DNA of 6,946 nt, from NCBI GenBank assembly GCA_020442095.1, contig JAGRKY010000388.1, positions 1-6,946 on the forward strand, written 5' to 3'. The position numbers and the translations under genes were made by a program. The notes under the pieces were generated by a model, which was not told the origin of the DNA, searched no databases, and saw only the letters and a program-made list of their open reading frames with translations. Origin of the DNA: Bauldia sp. (GTDB lineage Bacteria; Pseudomonadota; Alphaproteobacteria; Rhizobiales; Kaistiaceae). Of the stretch, positions 1 to 6,946 are shown one piece after another (the stretch's first letter is position 1; every line of letters begins with the position of its first letter).

Positions 1-1638
1 CTCGACCGGCTCGGCGACGGCAAGGCGGTGGCGCTGATCGGCGCGACCATCGGCCGGGAATTCAGCTATGAGCTGGTGGCGGGCCTCGCCGGCAAGCCGG
101 AGGCGGCGCTCCGGCGCGCACTGGAGGAGCTGACCGAATCCGGGCTCGTCCGCCGCCGCGGCATGCCGCCCGCGGCGAGCTACCAGTTCACCCATGCGCT
201 GATCCAGGAGGCCGCTTACACCTCTATGCTTCGCGACACGCGGCGCGCCCTGCATGGCGACCTGGTGCGGCTGTTCGAGGCGGACTTCCCGGAGACGGTC
301 GTGCTCAGGCCCGATCTCCTCGCCCATCATGCGGCCGAGGCGGGGATGCTCGAAAAGTCGGTCGAATACTGGCTGATGGCGGGACGGAGCGCCTTTGCCC
401 GCTCGGCCGTCGCCGAAGCGGTCGAGCGGTTGCGCAACGGCGTCGCGGTGGTCAAGCGGCTTCCCGAGGGCGAGCGGCGCCATCGCTTCGAGCTCGACCT
501 CTATCTCTATCTCACCCAGGCGCTGATCGCGCATACCGGCTACACCTCGAAGGATACTTTCGAGGCGATGGAAGCGGCGCGGGCGACCTGCGACAAGCTC
601 GGCGAGCCGCCCCAGCTCGCGGCGGTGCTGAGCGGGCAATGGGCCTTCTCGCTGATCAGCAACGCGCTGCCGACCGCGGCCCGGCGGTCGAGCGAACTGC
701 TGCGCCTCGGTCTTGCCCGCAACGACACGATCTGGACGCTGCTCGGCCGGCGTTCGAGCGGGGTGACGGATTTCGCCCGGGGCAATTTCGTCGCCGCCCG
801 GGCGAGCCTCGAGGAGGCGCAGCGGCTCTACAAACGGGAGGACCAGCCGGCCTACGCGGCGCTCGGCGTCCAGGACGCCCAGGTGGTGGTGACCGCCTAC
901 CTGTCGTGGATCCTGATCTATCTCGGCTTCCTCGAACAGGGACGGGCGATGCGCGACCGCGCCGTCGCCGAGGCGCATGCACTGAACCAGGCCTACAGCA
1001 TGGCGCATGCCCTCAACGGCCTCGCCTTCACCCAGCTGCTGCTCGGCGACCCGCGAGGCGCGCTCGGTACGCTGGACGAGCTCGAACGGGTCAACGAGGA
1101 GCATGGCCTCGCCTATTACCGGGCCTTCGTGCTGATCTTCCGCGGCTGGGCGCGGGCCGATCTCGGCGACGTCGACGACGGGATCAAGCTGATCGAGTTC
1201 GGGATATCGGCCTATCGCGCCGGCGGGGCGCACCTCTATACGACGACCTTCTATCGCTGGCTCGCCTCGGCCTATCGCCGCGCGGGCGACTACCACAAGG
1301 GCCTCGAACAGCTCGAGGAGGCGACCCGCATCGCCGACGCCTCCGAGGCCTATGGCGACGAGGGCGAGATCCACCGGGTTCGTGCCGAACTGCTGCTCGA
1401 CCTTGACGATGCCGACGGCGCCGTGCGCAGTTACGAGGCGGCGCTCGCCGCGTCGCGACGGCGGCAGGCGCGGCACTGGGAGCTGCACGCGGCGACCGGG
1501 CTTGCGCGCCTCCATGCCGAACGCGGCCGGCGGGCGGAGGCGGCGAAGCTGCTCGGCGGCGTCTACGGTTGGTTTACCGAAGGCTTCGATACGCCGGACC
1601 TGAAGGCGGCAAAATTGCTACTCGATTCCCTGGAGTGA
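1..1638 (+). CDS. C-terminal part of a cyclase/AAA ATPase/TPR-type signalling protein (5' end outside window)
   Basis: The reading frame is open from base 1, so the start and the N-terminal domains lie outside the window; 545 residues are visible. The first ~100 residues match the end of the AAA/NACHT-like ATPase module of large bacterial regulators: IGREFSYEL at window residues 17-25 and YQFTHALIQEAAY at 61-73. About 440 residues of TPR-like helical repeats follow, with recognisable units near 248-277, 334-373, 380-406, 418-446, 458-489 and 495-525. The end, YGWFTEGFDTPDL (522-534), is a hallmark C-terminus of proteins that carry an N-terminal class III adenylate/guanylate cyclase domain, an ATPase and TPRs. 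Such proteins are thought to couple ligand or protein sensing to cyclic nucleotide synthesis or transcription. The cyclase domain cannot be seen here, so an ATPase-TPR regulator with another output domain (such as HTH or kinase) remains possible. The gene ends 58 bases before the P450 start with no clear terminator between them. Confidence 0.85.
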   Translation, partial: LDRLGDGKAVALIGATIGREFSYELVAGLAGKPEAALRRALEELTESGLVRRRGMPPAASYQFTHALIQEAAYTSMLRDTRRALHGDLVRLFEADFPETVVLRPDLLAHHAAEAGMLEKSVEYWLMAGRSAFARSAVAEAVERLRNGVAVVKRLPEGERRHRFELDLYLYLTQALIAHTGYTSKDTFEAMEAARATCDKLGEPPQLAAVLSGQWAFSLISNALPTAARRSSELLRLGLARNDTIWTLLGRRSSGVTDFARGNFVAARASLEEAQRLYKREDQPAYAALGVQDAQVVVTAYLSWILIYLGFLEQGRAMRDRAVAEAHALNQAYSMAHALNGLAFTQLLLGDPRGALGTLDELERVNEEHGLAYYRAFVLIFRGWARADLGDVDDGIKLIEFGISAYRAGGAHLYTTTFYRWLASAYRRAGDYHKGLEQLEEATRIADASEAYGDEGEIHRVRAELLLDLDDADGAVRSYEAALAASRRRQARHWELHAATGLARLHAERGRRAEAAKLLGGVYGWFTEGFDTPDLKAAKLLLDSLE

Positions 1639-1681
1639 CCGGCAGGCGGCGGACATTCCGGCAACGAGTCAGGTGACGTCC

Positions 1682-1690
1682 AAGAGGAGG
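1682..1690 (+). promoter_or_regulatory. Ribosome binding site of the P450 gene
   Basis: AAGAGGAGG ends six bases before the ATG at 1697. This purine-rich Shine-Dalgarno sequence decides the start. An in-frame GTG at 1673 lies upstream of the site and has no comparable sequence of its own, and the next in-frame ATG at 1706 is less well spaced. Confidence 0.8.
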
Positions 1691-1696
1691 CGCGTC

Positions 1697-3013
1697 ATGA
1701 CAGCCATGGAGACGAGCGCGACCGGCGGCCTTGCCGCATCCGGCGGACCTGTCGGTGCGCCCGGTAGCGGCTTCGACCCGCAGGCGCTCCAGCCGGAACC
1801 CGGGACGAAGGCGAAGATCACGAGCTGGTTCCTTGCCAACCTGCCGGTCTTCCTGCGGCTGATGCGCCGCTTCTGGCCGATCGCGCGACTGCCCGGGACG
1901 GGCCTGACCTTCATCACCCGCTACGACGACGTCCAGGAGGTGCTCGGCGCCGACGAGGCCTTCCCGGTGCTGTTCGGCGACAAGGTGAAGGAGCTGAATG
2001 GCGGGCCGAATTTCGTGCTCGGCATGGCGGAGAGCCCCGAATACCGGGCGATCCAGAGACAGGTGATGCGAGCCTTCCGCCGCGAGGACATCGCGGCGAT
2101 CGTGACGCCGATGGCGGCGCGGCTTGCGACCGGGATCGTCGAGGCAGCCGACGGCCGGCTCGACGCGATCGAGGACCTGATCACGCTGGTCCCGACCCGG
2201 ATCTGCGAGGACTATTACGGCATCGTGCTCGAGCCGGAACAGCGCGTGCCGTTCTCGCAATGGACCTTCGCGATGAGCATGTACATGTTCGCCGATCCCT
2301 TCGACGATCCGCGGGCGCGGCCGCCGGCGGTCGCAGGCGCAGAGGCGCTGCGGGCGATCGTCGATGCGTCGATCGCCAAGGCGAAGGCTTCGCCCGCCGC
2401 CGACACGGTCATCGCCCGACTGCTCGCCATGCCGGACGGTCCCGACGACGAGACGATACGGACCTATCTGGTCGGGATGATCGCGGGATTCGTGCCGACC
2501 AACACGATGGCGGCCGGCAACATGCTGGAGATCATGCTCCAGCGTCCGGAATTTCTCGAAAAGGCGCAGGCCGCGGCGCGCGCCGGCGACGACGCTCTGC
2601 TGTGGCGGTGCCTGTTCGAGGCGTCGCGCTTCAAGCCGATCAATCCCGGGCCGTTCCGGCGTTGCGGCGAGGATACTGTCGTGGCGAAAGGGACCCGGCG
2701 GGCGAAGACGATCCGCAAGGGCGAGGTGCTGCTGGTCAGCACCTGGTCGGCGATGTTCGACGAGCGCCGGGTCGCCGATCCGTGGCGCTTCAACCCGGGC
2801 CGGCCGGCGACCGACTACATGATCTTCGGCCACGGCCTGCACTGGTGTCTCGGCGCGCTGATCGCCGAGGCGCAGATCACCCAGACGATGAAGGCGCTTC
2901 TCGTCCAGGACAATCTCAGGCGGGCCGAGGGCGTCGACGGGACGCTCCGCCACCTCGGCTCCTTCCCCCAGCATCTCGTGGTGACGTTCGATCGACGGAC
3001 GCCGGACCCCTAG
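1697..3013 (+). CDS. Cytochrome P450 with atypical helix I
   Basis: This is a 438-residue haem-thiolate enzyme, a normal length for a soluble bacterial P450. The Cys-ligand loop FGHGLHWCLG (377-386) fits FxxGxHxCxG, with Cys384 as the haem ligand. The helix K ExxR motif is E308-A-S-R311. Helix I reads AGFVPTNT (263-270). Where most P450s have (A/G)Gx(D/E)T, this one has Val266-Pro267, so the acid-alcohol pair used to protonate bound dioxygen is missing. The C-helix segment PEYRAIQR (114-121) has Tyr116 in place of the common His of the PEH..R pattern. The N-terminal ~35 residues are Ala/Gly/Pro-rich and probably disordered. They are followed by an amphipathic stretch rich in Phe, Leu and Trp (41-62), which might lie on a membrane. 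No redox partner gene is visible, and the next gene, 24 bases downstream, is a haem peroxidase. The family is certain, but the substrate and CYP subfamily are not recognised. It could be a peroxygenase-like or hydroperoxide-converting P450, or an ordinary monooxygenase with a divergent helix I. Confidence 0.95.
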   Translation: MTAMETSATGGLAASGGPVGAPGSGFDPQALQPEPGTKAKITSWFLANLPVFLRLMRRFWPIARLPGTGLTFITRYDDVQEVLGADEAFPVLFGDKVKELNGGPNFVLGMAESPEYRAIQRQVMRAFRREDIAAIVTPMAARLATGIVEAADGRLDAIEDLITLVPTRICEDYYGIVLEPEQRVPFSQWTFAMSMYMFADPFDDPRARPPAVAGAEALRAIVDASIAKAKASPAADTVIARLLAMPDGPDDETIRTYLVGMIAGFVPTNTMAAGNMLEIMLQRPEFLEKAQAAARAGDDALLWRCLFEASRFKPINPGPFRRCGEDTVVAKGTRRAKTIRKGEVLLVSTWSAMFDERRVADPWRFNPGRPATDYMIFGHGLHWCLGALIAEAQITQTMKALLVQDNLRRAEGVDGTLRHLGSFPQHLVVTFDRRTPDP

Positions 3014-3025
3014 CCCGACAGCCCC

Positions 3026-3030
3026 GGAGA
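3026..3030 (+). promoter_or_regulatory. Ribosome binding site of the DyP peroxidase gene
   Basis: GGAGA lies seven bases upstream of the ATG at 3038, inside the 24-base gap after the P450 stop codon. It supports this ATG and independent translation initiation on a shared transcript. Confidence 0.65.
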
Positions 3031-3037
3031 CCAAGCC

Positions 3038-5899
3038 ATGACCCACGCCTTTCTCTCCGTCGTGATCCCCTTCGATGCCGGGCGCAGCGACGCCGTGGAA
3101 GCCCGCCTCGACGCGATGGGCAATCCGCCGGTCGCGGCGATCGGCGACAAGCTGGACGCCGCTGCCTTTGTCCATTTCATCAGCATGTGGGTGGTCCGCG
3201 ACGATGGCGGCAAGCCGAGCCACATCATCATCGAGGCGAATGCCGACGGGTCGATCGCCGAGGTGGCGGCGAAACTGGCGGCGACGCTGCAGGCGGAACT
3301 TACCGACCTTCTCGGCGTCGCGGGCGTCGACCTCGGCGGCGCCGATCTCGCGACTTTCCTCGAGAAGCATCACCAGCCGGTCGGGCAGGGATGGTTCTCG
3401 AATCCGGGGGTCAATTTCGACGGGACGCCCGGGCTCACGGTCACGCAGATCCGGCAGGAGGCGGACCTTGCCCGGCGGGTCTCCGGCATGCTCGACGAGA
3501 TTGCGCCGACGACTCCGCTCGCGACGCTGACCAAGGTCCGCGACCGGCTGTGGGACGACGAGAGCGCGAAATGGGCCTTCACCGCGGCGCCCGCGCCGTC
3601 GCTCGACCCGATGCCCTCGGCATCGTGGGGAGCGATCATCCTCTCCGCGGTCACCGCTTTCCTGTGGCCGCTGCTGGTCGTCGCGGGAATCGTGCTGGTC
3701 GTCGTGTGGATCCTTGGCGGCTTCGCGCTCGGCGCCTGGATCGCGACCCTCGTCCTGATCGGCGAGCTGCTCCTCCTCATTCCGGTCTATGGCGCGTTGC
3801 GGCGCGCGGAGGAGACCGATATCCCCGAGGATATTCCGCCCGACCCGGACAAGGTTGCGGACTACATGAAGCGCGAGGGACATGCCCGCCAGAGCCATCT
3901 CGCTGCGGTGTCGACGATCAAGCCGGGGCCGCTCCGCTGGCTGACGCTTCGGGCCGGGCTGTGGTTTGCCGGCATCCTCGCCGTCCATTTCTCGCGGCCG
4001 GGATTCCTCGGCACGACCGGGGTCATTCACTTCGCGCGCTGGCTGGTGCTCCCGGGCAGCGACAAGCTGCTCTTCACCTCGAATTATGACGGGGTGTGGG
4101 AGAGCTATATCGAGGACTTCATCGAGAAGGCGCGGGAGGGCGTCACCGGCATCTGGAGCAATACGGTCGGCTTCCCGAAATCCGAGAAGCTGATCTTCAA
4201 GGGCTGCGCCGACGGCGACCGGCTACGGCTGTGGACGCGGCGCCAGCAGCGGACGACCTTGTTCTGGTACACCGCCTATCCCGACCTGACGCTGAACCGC
4301 ATCCGGATCAACGCGGCGATCCGCCAGGGCATCGCGGCGGCGGTGACCGAGGGGGACGCGGCCGACTGGCTCTCCTGCTTCGGCTCGGAGATCCGCCGGC
4401 CGGATGCGCTGGAGCTGAAGGAAATCCCGACGCTGGTCTTCGGCGGGCTCGGCCGGCTGCGCTTCTCGACCAGCCTGTTCCTGCGGTTCGCGGGCGACCG
4501 GGCCGGTACCAAGGCGTGGCTCGCCGAGGTCGCGCCGGAGATCGCCTATGGCGATACGCGGGGCGATGCCCAGGCGACCGTGCTCGGCCTGTCGAAGGAC
4601 GGGCTCGCGAAGCTTGGCCTCACCCGCGACGACATGGTGACCTTCCCGCTCGCCTTCCAGCATGGCAGCAACGTGCCTTGGCGGGCGAGCGCCCTCGGCG
4701 ATACCGGCCGCAACGATCCCAAGGACTGGCTGTGGGGGAAGCCCGGCGAGGAGGTCGATGCCGTACTCGTCCTCTACGGCAAGGACAAGACGTCGCTCGG
4801 CGGGCTTGCCAGGGAGCGGCGCCAGCAGCTCAAGGCGCACAAGATCGACATCCTGCATGCGCTGCCGCTTGCCGAAATCCCGAAGGAAGCCGAGCCGGCG
4901 ACGGGGGTCAGGGTCCGCGAGCCATTCGGCTTTGCCGACGGCATCTCGCAGCCGCGTATCCGCGGCATCTCGCGCGGCGGCGACCCGGCGCAGGCGACGC
5001 ATCTTGTCGAGGCGGGCGAATTCGTCATCGGCTATCCCGACAATCTCGGCTACCTGCCGCCGTCGCCCTCGGTGGCGGCCGCTGCCGACCCGGATGGTCT
5101 CCTGCCGGCGCTGGGGGAAGACCCCTTCGCCCAGCGGCCGCGCTTCACGCCGCCATCGCCGAACGAACGCCGCGACCTCGGCCGCAACGGCTCCTTCCTT
5201 GTCGTCCGCCAGCTCGAGCAGGACCGGCCCGAATTCGAGACTTTCCTCGTCGAGGCGGCGGCGGCGCTGAGGGCGGCGGGGCGCGCGCCCGATACGGGCA
5301 AGGTGCCGCTCGAGGAATGGATCGCGGCCAAGATGGTCGGCCGCTGGAAGGACGGGTCGTCGCTGGTGCGCAACCCGACCGGCCCGGCAAGCGACCTTGC
5401 CACGGTACCCGGCGCGAGCGCGCCGAAGCGGGCGGTCAAACCGGACAACGATTTTCTTTACGGGGCCGAGGATTCGACCGGGGCGCGATGTCCGCTTGGC
5501 GCGCATATCCGGCGCTCCAATCCCCGCGAGACCTTCGAGCCGGGCTCGGAGGCGCAGCTCGCGATCAGCAACCGCCATCGCATCCTCAGGGTCGGACGAA
5601 CCTACGGGCCCGACAAGGCGGGGACGACGGGGCTGCTCTTCATGTGCCTCAACACCGATATCGACCGGCAGTTTGGCTTCATCCAGCAGACCTGGGCGCT
5701 GGCGCCGAGCTTCCATGGGCTCGAATCCGAGGTCGATGCCTTCGTCGGGGTCAGCGACAAGCGCGGCGTCTTCACCATCCCGACCACTGACGGTCCGATC
5801 CGGGTGAAGGGCTTGCGCGACTTCGTCACGGTGAAGGGCAGCGCCTATTTCTTCCTGCCGGGCCGCCGGGCGGTGCACTATCTCAGCGCGGTGCCCTGA
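3038..5899 (+). CDS. Large membrane-anchored DyP-type haem peroxidase with long N-terminal extension
   Basis: The protein has 953 residues, about twice the usual DyP length. The C-terminal ~480 residues (about 470-953) are a complete DyP domain. The distal motif GFADG (631-635) has the catalytic Asp634. CPLGAHIRRSNPR (818-830) has the proximal haem ligand His823. ILRVG (849-853) has Arg851, matching the conserved distal Arg. The closing core segments are GLLFMCLNTD and GSAYFFLPG. DyP enzymes use H2O2 to oxidise dyes, phenolics and other donors. The extension has a small alpha/beta-like module (about 1-130), a hydrophobic region (197-252) that reads as two membrane helices followed by Arg255-Arg256, and a second module (about 287-455) containing HFARWLVL and SNYDG. 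No Sec or Tat signal is seen at the N-terminus. Two helices plus the positive residues after them suggest that both soluble parts face the cytoplasm. The start is set by the ATG with a GGAGA site. The gene probably forms an operon with the preceding P450. The peroxidase assignment is firm, but the role of the extension and the substrate are unknown. Confidence 0.92.
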   Translation: MTHAFLSVVIPFDAGRSDAVEARLDAMGNPPVAAIGDKLDAAAFVHFISMWVVRDDGGKPSHIIIEANADGSIAEVAAKLAATLQAELTDLLGVAGVDLGGADLATFLEKHHQPVGQGWFSNPGVNFDGTPGLTVTQIRQEADLARRVSGMLDEIAPTTPLATLTKVRDRLWDDESAKWAFTAAPAPSLDPMPSASWGAIILSAVTAFLWPLLVVAGIVLVVVWILGGFALGAWIATLVLIGELLLLIPVYGALRRAEETDIPEDIPPDPDKVADYMKREGHARQSHLAAVSTIKPGPLRWLTLRAGLWFAGILAVHFSRPGFLGTTGVIHFARWLVLPGSDKLLFTSNYDGVWESYIEDFIEKAREGVTGIWSNTVGFPKSEKLIFKGCADGDRLRLWTRRQQRTTLFWYTAYPDLTLNRIRINAAIRQGIAAAVTEGDAADWLSCFGSEIRRPDALELKEIPTLVFGGLGRLRFSTSLFLRFAGDRAGTKAWLAEVAPEIAYGDTRGDAQATVLGLSKDGLAKLGLTRDDMVTFPLAFQHGSNVPWRASALGDTGRNDPKDWLWGKPGEEVDAVLVLYGKDKTSLGGLARERRQQLKAHKIDILHALPLAEIPKEAEPATGVRVREPFGFADGISQPRIRGISRGGDPAQATHLVEAGEFVIGYPDNLGYLPPSPSVAAAADPDGLLPALGEDPFAQRPRFTPPSPNERRDLGRNGSFLVVRQLEQDRPEFETFLVEAAAALRAAGRAPDTGKVPLEEWIAAKMVGRWKDGSSLVRNPTGPASDLATVPGASAPKRAVKPDNDFLYGAEDSTGARCPLGAHIRRSNPRETFEPGSEAQLAISNRHRILRVGRTYGPDKAGTTGLLFMCLNTDIDRQFGFIQQTWALAPSFHGLESEVDAFVGVSDKRGVFTIPTTDGPIRVKGLRDFVTVKGSAYFFLPGRRAVHYLSAVP

Positions 5900-5943
5900 C
5901 GGGTGCTATGCTTCGCCCTTGTCGGAACGAAATCCCGGACATC

Positions 5944-5948
5944 GGAGG
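5944..5948 (+). promoter_or_regulatory. Ribosome binding site of glpD
   Basis: GGAGG, within GGAGGGG at 5944-5950, lies six bases before the ATG at 5955. It decides between two close ATGs. The one at 5951 is only two bases from the purine run and is in another frame that gives an Arg-rich peptide with no family features. The one at 5955 opens the GlpD frame. Confidence 0.75.
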
Positions 5949-5954
5949 GGATGG

Positions 5955-6946
5955 ATGGAGCCCGGCGGATCCTACGATCTCGCCGTCATCGGCGGCGGCA
6001 TCAACGGCTGCGGCATCGCCCGCGACGCGCAAGGGCGCGGCCTCAGCGTCTTCCTCGCCGAGATGGACGACCTGGCGTCGGCGACCTCGTCCCGGTCGAC
6101 CAAGCTGATCCATGGCGGGCTGCGCTACCTCGAACTTTACGAGTTCCGCCTTGTCCATGAGGCGCTGGCGGAGCGCGAGGTGCTGCTTGCCGCGGCGCCG
6201 CACATCATCTGGCCGCTGCGCTTCGTGCTGCCCCACCACGACGGCCTCAGGCCGTGGCCGATCATCCGGCTCGGGCTGTTCCTCTACGATCATCTCGGCG
6301 GCCGCCACATCCTGCCGGGGACGCGGAACGTCGATCTTTCCCGCGACCCGGTCGGCGTCGGGCTGAAGAAGACCTACCGGCGGGCCTTCGAATATTCCGA
6401 CTGCTGGGTCGACGACGCGCGGCTGGTGGCGCTCAATGCCCGCGACGCCGCCGACCGCGGGGCGGAGATCCGGACGCGGACGCGCTGCGTCGCCGCCAAC
6501 CGCGAGGATGGGCTGTGGCGAGTGACGCTGGAGGACAGGCGCGACGGCCGGCGCTTCGACATCACCGCGCGGGCGCTGGTCAACGCCGCCGGCCCCTGGG
6601 TCCCGGGCGTGCTGACCGGCGTCGCGGGCGTCACGTCGAGCGCGCGCGACCGGCTGGTCAAGGGCAGCCATATCGTGGTCGACAGGCTGTTCGACCACGA
6701 CCGGGCCTACATCTTCCAGAACGCCGACAAGCGGATCTGCTTCGCCATCCCCTATGAGCACGCCTTCACCCTGATCGGGACGACCGACGAGGAATTCTCG
6801 GGCGACCCGTCGGAAGTCGCGATCAGCGACCACGAGACCGACTACCTGCTCGGCGCGGTCAGCGAATATACCGAGAAGCCGGTGACGCGCGCCGACATCC
6901 GGTGGCGCTATGCCGGGGTGCGGCCGCTCTACGACGACGGCGCGTC
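5955..6946 (+). CDS. glpD: Aerobic glycerol-3-phosphate dehydrogenase, N-terminal two thirds (3' end outside window)
   Basis: This FAD enzyme oxidises sn-glycerol 3-phosphate to dihydroxyacetone phosphate at the inner membrane and passes electrons to quinone. It serves glycerol and phospholipid-headgroup catabolism. The frame stays open to the window end, giving 330 of the roughly 500 residues usual for the family. A Rossmann FAD motif, DLAVIGGGINGCG, lies at 8-20, with Glu36 at the end of the second strand of the fold. The family signature TSSRSTKLIHGGLRYLE is at 44-60. VNAAGPW (209-215), KGSHIVV (236-242), GTTDEE (275-280) and RYAGVRPL (318-325) follow in the order expected for GlpD. I see no frameshift or missing motif in the visible part. 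It starts 55 bases after the peroxidase stop. The gap has no clear terminator, so read-through from the upstream genes is possible, although the function looks like ordinary carbon metabolism. No glpK, glpF or glpR is in the window. Confidence 0.95.
   Translation, partial: MEPGGSYDLAVIGGGINGCGIARDAQGRGLSVFLAEMDDLASATSSRSTKLIHGGLRYLELYEFRLVHEALAEREVLLAAAPHIIWPLRFVLPHHDGLRPWPIIRLGLFLYDHLGGRHILPGTRNVDLSRDPVGVGLKKTYRRAFEYSDCWVDDARLVALNARDAADRGAEIRTRTRCVAANREDGLWRVTLEDRRDGRRFDITARALVNAAGPWVPGVLTGVAGVTSSARDRLVKGSHIVVDRLFDHDRAYIFQNADKRICFAIPYEHAFTLIGTTDEEFSGDPSEVAISDHETDYLLGAVSEYTEKPVTRADIRWRYAGVRPLYDDGA

Noticed and set aside
1673..1696. In-frame GTG upstream that would lengthen the P450 by eight residues.
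   Set aside because: The strong AAGAGGAGG site lies downstream of it and is well placed for the ATG at 1697.
1574..4030. Long open frame on the - strand (818 codons) antisense to the P450 and the start of the peroxidase gene.
   Set aside because: It is rich in Arg, Asp, Pro and His with no recognisable domain, and lies wholly opposite genes with clear family motifs. It is the usual by-product of G/C-biased third codon positions.
2260..4089. 609-codon + strand frame overlapping the P450 and the peroxidase.
   Set aside because: It is an Arg/Gly-rich shifted reading of the two real genes, crossing both without any motif.
4223..5878. Long open frame on the - strand (551 codons) opposite the peroxidase domain.
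   Set aside because: It has the same Arg-rich, motif-free composition, while the + strand carries all DyP catalytic motifs.
5907..5912. TATGCT as a possible -10 box ahead of glpD.
   Set aside because: No matching -35 sequence lies about 17 bases upstream, so a promoter call is not supported.
5901..5918. Small inverted repeat after the peroxidase stop: GGGTG, an 8-base loop, then CGCCC, followed by a few T.
   Set aside because: The stem has only five pairs including one G-T pair, and the T-run is interrupted. It is too weak to call a terminator.
5883..6833. Open frame on the - strand (316 codons) opposite glpD.
   Set aside because: It is low in complexity and has no family match that I recognise. 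The + strand frame is an unmistakable GlpD.

Overview
The window is G+C-rich (about two thirds by eye) and strongly biased to G/C in third codon positions. Its gene families are typical of Proteobacteria, and the style of the cyclase-type regulator and of GlpD suggests an alphaproteobacterium, perhaps a sphingomonad or a member of the Rhizobiales. The order and genus are inference only. Four genes lie on the + strand with gaps of 24 to 58 bases. The first and last are cut by the window edges. I see no RNA gene, mobile element, CRISPR array or convincing terminator.

Layout: (1) 1-1638 is the C-terminal part of a large signalling protein of the adenylate/guanylate cyclase - AAA ATPase - TPR type. 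Only the end of the ATPase module and the TPR-like helical repeats are present. (2) 1697-3013 is a complete cytochrome P450 of 438 residues, with the ExxR and Cys-ligand motifs intact but an atypical oxygen-activation stretch in helix I. (3) 3038-5899 is a complete 953-residue DyP-type haem peroxidase. Its normal catalytic domain (about residues 470-953) is preceded by about 470 extra residues that contain a two-helix membrane hairpin and two similar small modules. (4) 5955-6946 is the first two thirds of aerobic glycerol-3-phosphate dehydrogenase, glpD.

How they fit together: the P450 and the peroxidase are 24 bases apart, each with its own ribosome binding site, and are very probably co-transcribed. 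No ferredoxin or reductase gene for the P450 is visible. The P450 lacks the usual acid-threonine pair in helix I, and its partner is a peroxide-using haem enzyme apparently held at the membrane. The pair may therefore form a peroxide-linked oxidation module at the inner membrane, but the substrate is unknown and this is a hypothesis. This P450/DyP pair is the most interesting part of the window. The upstream regulator and glpD may simply be neighbours.
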